Below, in pieces: positions 13,528 to 26,570 of a stretch of DNA of 64,000 nucleotides. The stretch is from NCBI GenBank assembly GCA_965153455.1, contig OZ234495.1, positions 13,574,875 to 13,638,874 on the forward strand, in the 5' to 3' direction. The position numbers and the translations under genes are program-made. The DNA comes from Sphagnum compactum. Taxonomy: Eukaryota; Bryophyta; Sphagnopsida; Sphagnales. Every line of letters starts with the position of its first letter. Position 1 is the first letter of the stretch. The notes beneath the pieces were generated by a model. It saw only the letters and a program-made list of their open reading frames with translations. It made no database searches and was not told the DNA's origin.

Positions 13528-13615
13528 CATACCTGGGGTGATGGCTTGCTGGTATAGCCCAACCTGGTGCCTTGAAATCAGGCATGGTCCTGAGTTCAAA
13601 TCCAGTGGTGTGCAT
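13528..13615 (+). repeat. tRNA-like / SINE-like fragment
   Basis: TGGTATAGCCCAACCTGG looks like a degenerate pol III A box region. About 50 bp further, GAGTTCAAATCCAG resembles a B box (GGTTCAAATCC). Between them TGCCT and AGGCA can pair around a seven-base loop, as in an anticodon arm. No full cloverleaf forms, so it is not called as a functional tRNA. Confidence 0.4.
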
Positions 13616-14164
13616 GTGAAATTCTCGCACAAAACAGTTGAGTCCACAGCTCTCGACAATCATCGCGAAGTACTTTAAGCGGGATATCGAAACGTACCGC
13701 AAGCAGCACTATGATGGTGAGCATATCCTGCTTCCCAGCCAATCTGTACCTCAATTTCTATGTAAATCAGTAGTTCGTCTCTAACTATACACTCATTAAT
13801 GATTGAGCGCATCTGATCACTTTCTTCAAGCATAGATTGCATCAGCTTCATCGCTTTACAAAACACACTTTCACACAACCAGAATCATCTATCAAACTCT
13901 ACGTCACACCCACAAGAATTCTCAGAAATAGAGTGATCTTACATACAATCCTGCAATACCATTTATAATCTTGATTCAAAACTCCCGTATAGACCATAAT
14001 TAGCATATAGGTAAAGGCTTCAAATCAACTTCATTAGATATTCGTGTGGTCCACTGCAAATGTTGTGGATACTTTTGCTTTCACACACTGCACAAACGTC
14101 AGACTCCAGAGGTGGGAGGTGAATTAAACAGCAACAGTCCCAACCACGATTCCTGCACTCCCGT

Positions 14165-14178
14165 TAAACCCTAAACCC
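14165..14178. promoter_or_regulatory. Telo-box in promoter of the WD40 gene
   Basis: TAAACCCTAAACCC, about 280 bp upstream of the WD40 start codon. AAACCCTAA telo-boxes are a known promoter element of plant housekeeping and growth genes. Confidence 0.6.
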
Positions 14179-14459
14179 AAAGCGTCGTATCCTAACCCTA
14201 AGCTGCGTATTGTCATCAGGGTTACATCCCGATGACGCATGGAGATGGAGGAGGGGAGGTGGACGAGAGTCACCATGAGCAGAAAAGCGAAGAGATCAGA
14301 CTAACAGTTGGATCACACATCTCGAATGGAACGCCCAGGAAACATGCCGTCTGTTGATCAATCCCCATTCCGCATCTGGCCGCCTCATTTTTTGGCTCGA
14401 GACACATAGACTCGTCCAAATCGGCTGCGGAGCACAACATCGAGGGGTTCACGACTCCA

Positions 14460-17400
14460 ATGGCGGAAGTGCGACCTGTGAAGAAGGCGAGGGTGCATGA
14501 AGGTGACCACGGGGCAGAGGAGGGCCTCGGTCTCGTGAAGCTTGTGGATCGTCGACGTGTCGACGTCGAGAAGCTGGTGACCCACATCGCACACCTAGAA
14601 AAAGAGGCACGTTGTCCAGATGTTCATTTGTTGGCTTGGACCTTTTCTTTTCTTCGCTACCAAAATGAGGACAAAATGCAGTGCGCTGGATATTTTCAAT
14701 TCATTCAATTCATTGTGCCTCTCTGAATAACAATTTACATCTCAAATCGCATAGCTGTTTCCGTTTATTAGGTCCATGTGCGTAAATGTTTGATCGGTTT
14801 GAATTCCAACCCTACTTGCATCGGCGATGTTCAAGACTGTTTCTGGTTCGATGTGCAGTTATTGAGAGGAGGGTGTTTTGAATCCCTTGATGAATGTGTC
14901 TGAAGAATGACAAATCGGTTTGATAATCCACAGGATTGATACTTTATGGCTGGCTCAGTAACCATGTGCATTTCAATTATGAGGTTTCTCAGATATCCTT
15001 GTCCCCCATTCCAAGGGTAGCTGACATGACAGGCACAATTGCAGAGCAGAATTGCTTCTAGAATGGCTGATTCTGTGAATGTATGAAGCGATTTTGTTTG
15101 TGAGGGGTAATCTGCTCCAGGAGCAATGGAATCAGGAAGATGGCCTCAAGTGTTACTTGCCAAACCATTTTGTTTAGTGTATCATGACCAAATTGCTTAG
15201 TTGTATCTCCTAAATCATGCGCAAAATCCATTAGTTCGTGCCCTGACAAGAATCAAAGTCATCTTGAAATTCATGCATTTATGGCACTATTTTTGCAGTT
15301 TCATTCTGTGCCTTTTGAAGTTTTAGCCAGCAGGGTTAACAGAGTAGCTCCCTTTTTGATGGATGTGATTCAGTTGAAAGAGGCTCAGGTTAAACTCAGT
15401 GAAGCAGAGTCATTGCTCCAACAGATCCGAAAGAGATCACCACCAAAAAAGGACAAATGTGAGGAGAAGGTGGCTTCCCGAGGTGTCACAACCAAATTTC
15501 CCTTGGAGTCAAATAGCACAGTTCCAAAGGAGTCAGATGGGGCTGTTGCAAAGTCCACTTGGACTTCATCTCACTCATCTCCTCTTAAGAAAACTTGGGT
15601 AGCTGATGAAGGGAGGACAAGTGCATCTGTCCGCTTCAATAAGACAGAACGATCCATTGCAAATTCATTTCATGGGGTCGCAGAGCAGCATTCAAAGTTG
15701 CCAGCATCTAGCCAGACTTATTCAGGGAGGATCCAGGACATGAAGCCGAGTGATAAGCTTTCAGGTATGTGGTGTCTCATTGAATCATGCTGAGTAAAAA
15801 TTCACTTCAGAAGGTTCTTTTTGTATGTTTGAACATGTCAACTTTTAAAGTTGAGATCACCAAGTCTCAGCTCTTGACATTGGCATATGACATTGCAAAC
15901 TGAACATGTGTACTTTGATACTGCTGCACTCTTAGTTCTAAGACTCTTATTGCTGTACAGCATAGATTTGTCTCTTCACAATTGAGTATCTGTGGGAGAG
16001 CAGTAGATGCACTTTCTTGCAGTTGTCTCTATGTTTATTGGAAATCGTATGTTACCTTAGCCATTTGTTGTTGGGCTGAACAACTCTGTCCATCTACTTT
16101 CAGGGGCAAGTTTGTTTTGGATTTATGCCTTTTGGTGGATGATTCTTTTTGCCCTAGCAGCTTTTGAAAGGCTTGTCTTATTGTATCAGGGGGCTAGGAG
16201 GTTATTATCTAGACCAAATGCTTCGTTGTGAGGAATTCACAGAAGCAGGAGAAGCTCATACATGATTGTGCATAGGTGGAGAGGCAGGGCAGAAGAAATT
16301 CAAGGTGGTTGTGCCACAGAGAGAACACATGGATTTGATTGTCAACATACGGAGCCAGAAGAAGGCAAAAAAATTGGATGTTGGGTTACCCAGTTATGTT
16401 CCCATTCAGCACAAGCGCAAGCCAAGAAGTCTTGTGCTCAGCCCCGCAACTGACCATCTTTGTGCAACTAGGTATTCTTGGTTGTTTCTTTGAGTTCTCT
16501 CTTAGGGCTGCTTCTCCCTTCACATGCACACCTGGGTCCAATGATTACAAATTGGCTCTGTTGAGACCATGCTCATTCGCATCCAGTGGCTAAAGAAGAT
16601 GTACCGCATCTAAGTAGTCACCATTGGCATGCTTAAGGGAAATTTTCAGGGTGCAGGCGGCCCCAACCATGACCTTCTATGTAGAGCCTCTATATGCCTT
16701 AGGTGTGCATGCTTGCTTCTACTGGGGCAAGCTAAAATGAAATGAAACTTACTGTGACAAGTTTGTTGCAGTTTGAATGAGGATAGTTTTGACTTTTTTG
16801 TTATTAGCTCTGTTGAGTGCTAGTCACCATCATGACTGAGTCTTCCTGTTGTGTCAGGTATTGTGACAGAAACTCAGGATACAGATTTTCATGTTATTTT
16901 GTGCCCTAAGTTTTGAGTAGATTAATGTTTTATCCACACCCCCACTGTTAAGAGATGATGAAGGCAGTGGAAACTAATGGCTGCTAGTTGCTGCCATTCA
17001 TTGATGAGGCTGAACATCTGATACTTTGTGAGTGACATTCACAAGGTCATGACCACTCTAATTCTTGTCATATTTGTTTTGTTTTGGCTCGAACTGACAC
17101 AATGGTTATCTTCCAATTGTTATTTTGGAGTTTTTTCTGCAATCTCATTCATATTTTGTTCTGTTGAGAGATCTTTCACTACTTTGAGTTAATTCTAATT
17201 TTGCTGTTGAGTGACTTAGAAGTTGAAGTTGAGTTTCTTACAACTGGGATGTGGCAACATCAGTCTTCCACTGGATTTAGAATTTAACTTTTACTGTTGT
17301 CATGGATTTGTTGGTGCAGCGCATTGGACGGGGTTGTGAATTTTTGGCAAATAAAAGAAAAAGGGTGAGCTCAAATGCAGTTGTGGTTGTCCTCTTTTGA

Positions 17401-19088
17401 CCTGTCCTGTCTTTCACTTTATCAAATGTCTGCATTTAGGGTACAGGTGCATGGTTCAGGTTCTCAGATTTGAGGGGCAAGTTGTGGGTTTGTTGAGGGC
17501 ATTGATTTAGTATTCTACCTTGTAGACTGACTTCACCCTCCTTAGCTTGAGATTGCATGTCTGTCAAAATATTGAAAATATTAGCTTCCATGGTGCAGGG
17601 TTGGGTTGAATCTCAGTCATACTGTGGACTGCATATCTCCGATCACAAGGAGGTGGCCAGAGGACTTAGCTTGGCACCCTATCGGCAATGCTTTGTTTGC
17701 TGTGTACCATGCAGATGGAGGACCTCAAGTGTCTATCATAAATGCCAGCAAACAGGTACTTTACCTTGTGATTAGTCACAAAAGCAAGATACCATGTTAT
17801 GTGTGTTAAGATGCTTCAGAAGCAATATATTTTGGGTGACCAAAGCTAGTTTGCTGTCCTTGCCATTGCTGCATCCACCAAGGGAGATTATGAATGACAC
17901 AGGTGAGAAATCTCTTGTTGACATATTGTGTCAATAGACAAGAATTTTTTTCACTGTTCATGATGCTGGCACAATTGGCTATGGTGCATTGCAGAAACCT
18001 GAAGTGCAATTTCTAAATGACAAACCTCATGAAAAGGGGATTATCAACAGCATTCAGTTCATGCCATGGAGCAATGGGACACAGTTTGCCACAGCAGGTT
18101 GTGACCATGGGGTGGTGTTGTGGAGTGAGAAAGAGGGAAGTGACAGATGTTGGCAACCACATCTTCTCCACCGAGTGCTGCATTCATCTTCAGTCAGCGG
18201 TGTTGCAGGCATTCCTCACAAGCAGCTGGTTCTCTCTTCAGGTTGCTGACAATCTGCTGGGCACATTTTGGATTCTGTTTTCAGTCATGTGCTTTCATCT
18301 CTTGCTGTAGGAAAGACCCTTCCTAACAAAAACTCTTATGAAAATCACAGCTGAAAACTGTTATGTCAAGTCTTGTGTGTTGAAAGAGCTGCTTCACTTT
18401 GCACACAGGGCTGGATAAGCGCTTATTTGCAGTGGACCTCGCTCATGGGAAGTCAGCATTTCAACACACCCTGGAAAGCAAAGCATTAGGAGTGCTGTCG
18501 AATCCTGCAGACTTCAATCTTTTTATGGCACAAACTGGGTGTATATCTACTCTTTTCTGCAAATTGCTATTTTGGTTTCTCAACAGCTCCAACCTTGTTG
18601 TAGTTCACATGTCATACTGTTTTGGTGCTCCTCTAAACATCCTTATGGGATTTAGAATCAGCTAAAGGCTGCATATTGCCCATCTGTCAGCTGATAGGCC
18701 TCTGTTTTTGCCTTGTTATTTTCTCAGAGATTCAAGCTGATGGCAGATGCCCAAAATGATTTGCAGGACCCCTGGACAGCAGCTAAGATTGTTTGATATC
18801 AGAGTGCACAGGACAGAACTACATGCATTTGGGTGGAAACAAGAAGCAGGTGATTCACAGTCAGGCTACATCAGTCAGTCATGGTCACCTGATGGGCTTT
18901 ACTGTGCATCAGGGTCTACAGATCCAAAGATACACGTTTTTGACATTAGATATAACAGTAGTGAACCTGCACAGACTTTGGATGCTCATCAAAAGAGGGT
19001 GTTCAAGGCAGCCTGGCACCCTAATCTGCCATTGCTCTTGTCTATCTCCTCTGATCTCTTTATTGGCTTGCATAGAATTTTTGAGTAA
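14460..19088 (+). CDS. Coiled-coil plus WD40-repeat protein, eight exons
   Basis: Exons: 14460 to about 14610, about 15294 or 15373 to 15764, 16276-16471, 17320-17364, 17599-17755, 17995-18241, 18409-18538, 18767-19088. From exon 2 to the stop all junction phases close. Exon 1 has a conserved LVDRRRVDVEKL segment and a helical HIAHLEKEA; exon 2 continues the coiled coil (LKEAQVKLSEAESLLQQI) and then a Ser-rich linker. Exon 3 holds FKVVVPQREHMDL and the first propeller strand; WD-type blades follow: ALDGVVNFWQI, WPEDLAWHP, GIINSIQFMPW with GCDHGVVLW, GLDKRLFAVD, QLRLFDIR, SQSWSPDGLYCASGS, AHQKRVFKAAWHPNLPLL. It ends SSDLFIGLHRIFE. This matches a single plant 'transducin/WD40' family, function unassigned; a scaffold role is inferred. 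The exon 1 donor is not obvious (only weak GTs near 14608-14622). Confidence 0.87.
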
Positions 19089-20555
19089 TGCAGGCAGGGT
19101 TTCCACATCTCATAATTGTCCTGGACATGGGTGTGCCATCATGGTGAAAATCACCATGAGCTTGAACCTTGCACCACAGATTCAGAGCTATGGGTTTATG
19201 GATTAACAATAAGATTGTCAAAGTATTGGAACCCATTGAGTCATCATCCAAATCTCTAATCAATTTAGAAAATTATTAATTCTATTCTATGGGCTTTTAG
19301 GAATAAGAATGCTTCGATTTCTCTTTCAAGAGCCATTGGTTGTTTCTGTGATAGTTATAAGGTCACAACATATCCCATCGCCAACTGGATGGCTAAAATA
19401 GTGAAAGAAATATACCAGAACAGAATTGGTCCCTAGAAGTCGAACAAAGGGGAATGGCATGATCAAGAACTGATCACAAACACAATACGGACTATCACAC
19501 CCTCATCATCCACAACATCCCACTTACCCTCCCAAGCTCCCACAACAATATATGTGCTCTCTTCCATAAACATGAAATACAAACACTTTTCTTCAAAAGC
19601 TTACAATCTCCAAACCCAGCAAAAACATGCCACATTGACCACTCACAAAATCCTTAGATTATTTCATCATCTTCCTTAACTTGGCCCCTAAAATCTGCAT
19701 CTAAACCTACTCCTTTTCCTTTAAGTTTATGGCACAATGAAACTACATAGCTTTCAAAAGAAGGACATTCTTCCCCAACCATACCACATAGGAATCACCA
19801 TTCAAACACCACTCCTACAATTTGATGTCCACAAAAACTACTTCCGAAAAAACAGCAAATTGAGGAAGAAACTTAATTCTGTCTATCATCCAATTCCATC
19901 ATAAATAATTAGTTCCTCCCATGCTCCATTATTTGCATCCTCTAAATCACAATGAAAAAACAACACTTACAGACTAGAAATCAAGAACAAGAAGACACCG
20001 TCAGATGCCAAAAATGCGGTTGAAACCAACAATCACATGACAATGTTGTTGTTTTTTAACCTACAAAATAACAAAAAAATCAAAACACAAAGCTTCTTGT
20101 CCACAAAAGCTTCCACCCATCACCATCAACTGTCGAAAGTTTATTATTATTATTTTTTATGGCTGATGGTATTGTTTCATCCTCTTAGGGTCTCATCAAA
20201 CCCTAAATACATGTCATAGTGACTTATAGTCAAATATTTCATCTTGTTTTATGAACATTTCCATTGAAAACTAATTGAAACAAAAAAATAAAGTTATAGT
20301 TGGTAATGAAGAATATGTTATGAACATCTTCAATGTCAATTTAATGTTTGTCGTTTGAACTTGGCAAGTATGGCTTTTATGGTATTTGATTATTTTTATT
20401 AGTTCAAAAAGGATTTAAAATTTAACGAGATTGAAAAGTAAATTAAAGTATACTAAACATGGAAAACAATAGGTTTGATAAAACAATTTTGTAGCTTATT
20501 GGGTTCATTTGTTGGTGTTATAACAAAATGAACTTGAAATTCAAATTTGAATTTG
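19089..20555. other. Intergenic, no gene seen
   Basis: Includes the 3' flank of the WD40 gene. C-rich low-complexity sequence lies at about 19480-19950. No protein motif on either strand. Confidence 0.6.
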
Positions 20556-20580
20556 AAAATAAATAAATAAATAAATAAAA
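20556..20580. repeat. (AAAT)n microsatellite
   Basis: About six tandem AAAT/AATA units. Confidence 0.95.
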
Positions 20581-20635
20581 AGTTGGAAATGTTTTTTTAA
20601 ATGTACTTGGCTCTATGTCTACCAATGATGGTCAA

Positions 20636-20822
20636 ATGATGGAAAAAATGAATTGATTATGTTAAATTTGGTTCCATTTGAATCAAAATATTGAAAGCCA
20701 TTGCATGCAACTTGAATTGAATTCAAATCCTTTAAATTTAATCCAAATTCATGGAATGGGATTTGAATTCCATTGAAGAATGAAAATTCAATTTGATCCA
20801 AATTCAAGTTCAATTGAAGAGA
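20636..20822. repeat. Dispersed repeat R1, copy 1
   Basis: Shares ordered words with 43496-43655: GATGGAAAAA(A)TGAATTGATT, then TGCATGCAACTTGAATTGAAT / TACATGCAACTTGAATTGAAT (common core CATGCAACTTGAATTGAAT), then CAAAT..CTTAAAT-like and GAATTCAA words in the same order and spacing. Same orientation in both places. Not recognised as a known family. Confidence 0.7.
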
Positions 20823-20829
20823 AATGGTG

Positions 20830-23780
20830 CATAAATTGGTGCATACAATTTTTGAAATCTACATGTAACTATGGTGTTAAAAAAAACTCTAAAAAACATT
20901 AAAAAAATGAAAAGATAAATTTTCAAATCTTAGGAATCAATTAAATGAAATTCCAATGTTGAACTATCCACAACATGATTTATGAAACCTAAACTTGTTT
21001 TAATTAAACTAGCTCCAATGAATGATCATCATTGGAATTAAAAGGATCATTTTCTAATATTTTTAAATGAACATAGTTTTGACTTCACTATTTTGGTAGA
21101 TGACAAATGATCTTATTCTTGTTAAGGATCTTTCTTTGGATGTTCATGTCTAAATCTTGGCAAATTTCAAACTTGAAGTTTGAAGCAATCATAGATTATT
21201 ATAATTTAAAAGCAATGATCAACATATTAATTACATCATGTATTTGAATAAGATTATCTAAAGGTTAGCAAAACATTTTCATTTTTACATCATCATTGTT
21301 TATTCTTGATGTGAAAAATATCAAATAATAAAAAGAAAATTTGTAATGACTTCCAAGTTAAGAAATTAGATTTCAGATTCAATTAACTAAAAAATTAACA
21401 TATTGTAGGAAACGTCTCATTTGTTTCACAAAATCAAAGTTAGTTTTTGAAGAAAAAAAGTATTTGAATGATTTGAACTCTTCATTTGACAAATTTGAAC
21501 AAATCAATTTGATATAAATTTGATTTAAAAACTTTCTTGACAATTAAAAATGACTCAAAACATAACCCAATTTACATTTAATTTTAAAATGTATAAGTTG
21601 GCTTTACAATACACTATATTGTATTGTGAAATCAAATTATATATGATAATTGAATATTGAAATAAACATATACTCTCACTATTTTCACAATACGCAAAGT
21701 AACACGTGTGTTATTGACACTTCATTTAAAAAATTAAATAACCAGAAAAAAATTTCAAAACCATTTGAAATTAATGTGGTTTTCATTTGGTATTTAAAGA
21801 TGTTGAAGTGATTTTTCTTTGTAATTATTGAAATTGATATCATCCTTTATACTAAATCAGATCCAAATGTATTTTTAAAAAAATTCAACTTCATTTTCAA
21901 ACGTGGCAAATTCACCTTTCATTTTAAAAATCTATTTTAGGCTCATTTTTTTAAAATTATATTCATCAACACAAAAAGTTGTATCCATCATCATTTTTTT
22001 CAATACATGTTTTTCCAATTGGTAATGCACATCAATCTTTAGAACATTAATACAAGGAAAATGCATTATTTGATTTTTAATAAATTTCAAATTATAAGAT
22101 GCACAAATTTTAAAAGAAAAACACTTTTATCTTTTAAAATTCAATCACAATTTGCAATTACGTAATGATTTTAAAACACATCATAGGATTTCTACCATGA
22201 TTATAAACATTTATGTATTGATATGAATGTTTATGCAATTCAACTTGAACAATCAATTAATTAAAAACATAAAAAATGAATATTGAATATTTTTAAAAAC
22301 TCATTAAAATATATATTTATGTTTTTTGATAAATGTTTAGTTAAAGCAAATGTTCAAATTTTAAATGTTACTTTCCAAGTTGGAAATTAATTTTTTTAAT
22401 TTTTTCTTTATTTCTTTCTTGATCTTAAACATGAATTCAATGCAATGTTCTAATACATCGTTCATTAACTTGTGTGACTCATTTGACAATGATGGATTCC
22501 TACCCTTCAATGTTGTCTCCTTTGATTCATTTGGGTTTGCATGAAGCTTCGGGGTCCATTTCATATTTGGTGCTTATTGTACCACTTCTATATTGAGTGT
22601 TGTCGATTTCCTTTAGGTCATGTTTTGGGCCCTTCATTCTACTTTCAAGTTATAATATTTGAATCATGATAGATTGCTAATTCAAAAGGTTCCGTTTGTT
22701 TCAATTAAATTCAATGGTGATGTCTTTTTTGAGTTTCTTTTAGTTGAAACCTGGAAGGGCACTTTGGCCAAATGTAAGGAATGGACAAGAAATATGATGG
22801 TGTAAGGTGAAGATGATAAACATAAATAATGACTTCAATCTTGCTTTCCAAAAGGCATAGTGCTTCGGTCGTTTGCAATGTTGTAATGACAAATGCAAAT
22901 ATTTCTTTTTTAACAATTATAGCAATGAAATGGCTTGGACTAGTGACACTGTCCTTCATCTCAACAAACAAACATCTAGTCCAAGTTTTCCATTTTGCCA
23001 AATTTGTTCCACTCCTCCCTTTTTGTGTTGACATGTGTTGCATGCATGTATTACAAGTGAAAGCATGAATAGGTGGATATTTGGATTGTCAGACTTGTAA
23101 TTTTTTTGGAGTACATATTAACGTAAATTTTAAAAGCATATTCAAAATTAACAATGTCAATTTTTTAATTATTCATGTTATCATAGACTTCAATGGGTAT
23201 CATCATAAAAGTTTTGGATGAATTCTAAGAAGATTATGGATTTGTAATGGACTTTTGAAATGACACATTACATTTGTCACAAAAAAATGAAAAATGTGGA
23301 CTCATAACATATGTCAAAATATTATCAAAATAAAAAATAAAACATCATCAAATGAAAAATTTATTAGTGAAATGCATTGAAACTTTTCTAATATATGTAT
23401 TTTTAAATTTTAAGTTTTTTTGATTGATGTCATTGTTGTAAATTTTTATCCTTGAGAGTCCATTTCACATTAAATTTTTTTATCTTTTGCATGAATTTTT
23501 TGATCAATCACATGTTTAGGGATATTTATAGGTTGATTTATTAGTATTTATGATTAAAAACATAGGGGATAATTATAAGATTTATGGTTTGATAATTGTT
23601 AAAATTGCAAAACAAATTGCTAGTGTTAAATTATGGACTTTCAAACGCCACTTTTGAGCCACTTAACCATGCTTTCACCCTTATGTGGTCCATAAGTAGA
23701 TTAATTTGATTGAAAAATTGATTCATCTTAGTACACATTATCATTCGGTTGCTGATGGGAGGTGTAAGAAGGTTATGTCA
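20830..23780. other. Intergenic, very AT-rich, no gene seen
   Basis: Short open frames (for example around 22711-23068 on both strands) lack recognisable domains. Likely decayed transposon sequence, but I cannot assign a family. Confidence 0.5.
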
Positions 23781-23792
23781 CAAGTCTAATTC

Positions 23793-24780
23793 TTGTTCGA
23801 GGAGGAAGTTTCACGCACACCATTTGTAACAAACTTTGCAATTGATTTGACTAAAAGTAAGACATTTTTGTTTGTGCACTTGTTGATTGAAGATGGGAAT
23901 GGTCTAGTGGAACTTCTTCAAGGGGAGAAACTAAATGAAGTGATGGACAAGTTCATAGAGTTTTATTTTCCCAACATTGGGAACTTAATTTCATCCTTGA
24001 AGCATTATCTAGGGGGCCAAGGCTACCTTCTAAACATTCCGGGCCTGAAATATAAAAATGATTACAATTACATTCATGATAACTGTTTCCTAGATCAACA
24101 ATTTGGAGAAAAAATGTCCCCAATCAATATGTCCATGCACGTAGATGCTAATGGATGGGATTTGGTGCAACGAATGAAGTGTGGCAACAATCTTCAAACA
24201 TGTTGGATCATGTGAAGCATGTTGATGGATGGATGATGTTGGTTTACCATGTGTATGATCCAATTTATTGTAAAGTGATGATAATTGTTGTTTGTAATAT
24301 GTAATTAGAAGACACAGATGTTCAATATGTCATGTGGCAAAAATTAAATAAGGTGATGATGAAAAATGTGTTTCTCATCCAAACTTCAAGGGGTTCATTG
24401 TAGACAATGTTCAAGCCAATTGGAACACTGTGCAAATTGTGTAAGATTCAGGTGACCCAATTGAATTGGTGGTTGACGAGGAACATACTTGTTACTTTCA
24501 TTAGACTCAATCCATGGACAAACACACAAAACAACAAATTAAGTTAGATTTGTGTGAATGACATAAGGCATTGTGTTATGTGTACAAGAATGTCACATCA
24601 TTGGAAGAGGCTAATGCTTGGTTTGTGACCATTCAATGTTGGTGGTATTCTTTCGGGGCTATTCATGAAGTTGGACTTCAAGAGTTGGAGAATTGGTTTA
24701 ATTTTTGACATTTTCGTGTTACGCAATGAGGAGGGTTTATGAAACATGTCAAGTTCTAAACACTTTGCCACATCCGTCAT
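23793..24780 (+). pseudogene. Decayed transposase-like gene
   Basis: An open frame of 140 codons begins at 23793 and contains MHVDANGWDLVQRM. After it, the reading continues through shifted frames and stops: HVDGWMMLVYHVYDPIYCKV (about 24208), LEDTDVQYVMWQKLNKV (24308), then SHPNFKGFIVDNVQANW (about 24377), then HTCYFH, TQSMDKHTKQQIK, HKALCYVYKN, SLEEANAWFVTIQCWWYS and LQELENWF. The GF-x-x-D-x-x-QANW pattern and the conserved Trp-rich tail resemble a plant DDE-type transposase family that I cannot name with certainty. Several in-frame stops and frame changes show it is dead. The true left end is unknown. Confidence 0.45.
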
Positions 24781-25184
24781 TCCATCCCATCTTGATTACA
24801 TCTTCAAAAATTCTATAACATAATTTGGAAGGAAGTTGACATAGATTTATGTTGTTTTGCAAAAGTTATTCCCATAACATATTGCAAACATGCTTACATG
24901 CAACCTTTCAAAAATCATGCATAAATGTTTGGCTGCAACATTTGGGTACAACACTCTGAGAGTGGGGATCTTGTTAACATGCTATGACAGCTGAAGACTA
25001 TGTTCGAGCTTTCAAGCATACTACAGTATACTACCTTTTCAAGAAAGGGATCGTTCTGGCCAGGGACCCAACAAAAGTGAACTTCTCTTGCAAAGAAAGA
25101 CCATATATATGTATATATCCACAATGTGTTGGATTTTTTTTTTAAATTAAATTTGTGTTTGTGGGTTATATAGTTTGAATATAC
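24781..25184. other. Decayed sequence downstream of the transposase-like remnant
   Basis: Probably a further part of the same element; no ends, terminal repeats or target duplications were found. Confidence 0.35.
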
Positions 25185-26570
25185 ACCCCTAGTTCATGCC
25201 CTTGCCATTAGCCTAGGCCAAAAATGGCAAAGAACACAGGTACCCCAATGAGGGAGGCATTATGCACCCAAGGGGCCCAAGTTTTTTTCTTTGGAGGGAG
25301 GGTGGCAATGTTGGATTTTTGTTGTTCCCAATGGGTTCCCAAGTTTCAAATGTGTTCTCCAACATGTTCCCAATAGCTTTTCAGTTTATCCCATATCCTT
25401 TGCCATATGTTCTACTCATGTGACCTAAATAACCAGGGTTTGAACCGGCCCAAAGGAGGAGATTACAACACAGATATTTTGGGACAATGTAAGGCTGAAG
25501 GCTTGATTAATGTTTTTGGTGATGGGCCAAGCAAACATGCCCATCATCACAAGAGAAAAACAAACTGAACTTTGAGCGTCACAACTAGTTAATGAATATG
25601 AATCACATAAACACCCCTAGTTTATGTGGGGGTATGAGTCCAGGTTGACAATGGTGGCAAAGAGTTTTGGAAATAGAAATTTCATGCAACCAACAAGAAG
25701 GCTAAGGGGGCCTTAAGTTTTTCTTTTTGGGTTTTTTTGGTAGAGGGGGTGGGGTGTTTTCCCGATTCCCAATGTGTTCTCACTATGCTCCCATCAAGTT
25801 CCCAAGGTGTTGCTTTAGGTTTTCAAAATGTTCCTTAAGTTCTCAATGTGTTCCCCAACACGTTCCCAATTCGTAGCAATTCATTTTTTCTTCCATATTG
25901 TTTGGCCATGGTTCAAGTTCCCTGTATATAACTTGTAAAGGGGGTGTGGGGAAGCATGACAAAGCATGCTTCTATTTTGGGGAGGGAAGCGTATTTAGGC
26001 TTCTATGCTGGGGAGTGCTACATGTTTCAACAGTATTGGTGATGGGCCAATCAAAATGGCTCTTTCTGAAGAGAAAAAAGAAACTGTGGTCACACCCCTC
26101 ACTAATTAATAGAAGGATGAATAGGTATGATGTTCTTTGCAAGGGGTATTCGCCCATGCCAAAAATGGTGACAAAATCTTTTGGCAAAACAAATTTCATG
26201 CCCCCAATGGGAAAGCCCAAGCATGCACTCAAGGTGCCTTGCTTTTTTTTCCTTTTAAGTTCCCAATGTGTTCCTCAACATGTTCACCAAGTTCCCAATG
26301 TGTTCCTAACATGTTCCCCAAGTTCCCAATGTGTTCCTCAACATGTTCTCCATAGCACCTCACTTTTATCACATATGCTTTAGCAAATGTTGTGCTCCTG
26401 TCACCTGTGTAGGTGGGCCAAAGGGGAGGAACTCTATACATCAAAACAGAGCCTTCTATTTTGGGGAGCCCTCCTCATAGTGTCATTTTTTTTGGAGTGA
26501 TGGGCCAATCAAAATGGCTCGTTGCAAAAAAACAAAATTGAAATTGGGAGGCACCTCATCTAATTAATAG
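25185..26570 (+). repeat. Three diverged tandem units of about 430-480 bp
   Basis: Landmarks recur in the same order three times. First, CACCCCTAGTT or CACCCCTCACT (25185, 25612, 26093). Second, a GGCAAAGA/GTGACAAAA segment. Third, a CCCAAG..TTTTTTTCTTT tract. Fourth, GTTCCCAATGTGTTCC words. Fifth, GTGATGGGCCAA(T/G)CAAA (about 25521, 26039, 26497). The copies are diverged by many substitutions and indels. Chance open frames of up to 161 codons cross the third unit. Confidence 0.65.
26259..26352 (+). repeat. Three-copy 31-32 bp minisatellite
   Basis: Units start at 26259, 26291 and 26322. Each begins GTTCCCAATGTGTTCCT and ends in ACATGTTC. It is nested in the third of the larger tandem units; diverged single copies occur near 25330-25380 and 25770-25870. 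Confidence 0.85.

Noticed and set aside
13528-13615. Functional tRNA gene
   Set aside because: No acceptor stem can be formed and the D-arm is missing; kept only as tRNA-like.
25898-26383. Open frame of 161 codons
   Set aside because: It reads through the tandem units and the GTTCCCAATGTGTTCC minisatellite; the repeated protein words come from the DNA repeat.
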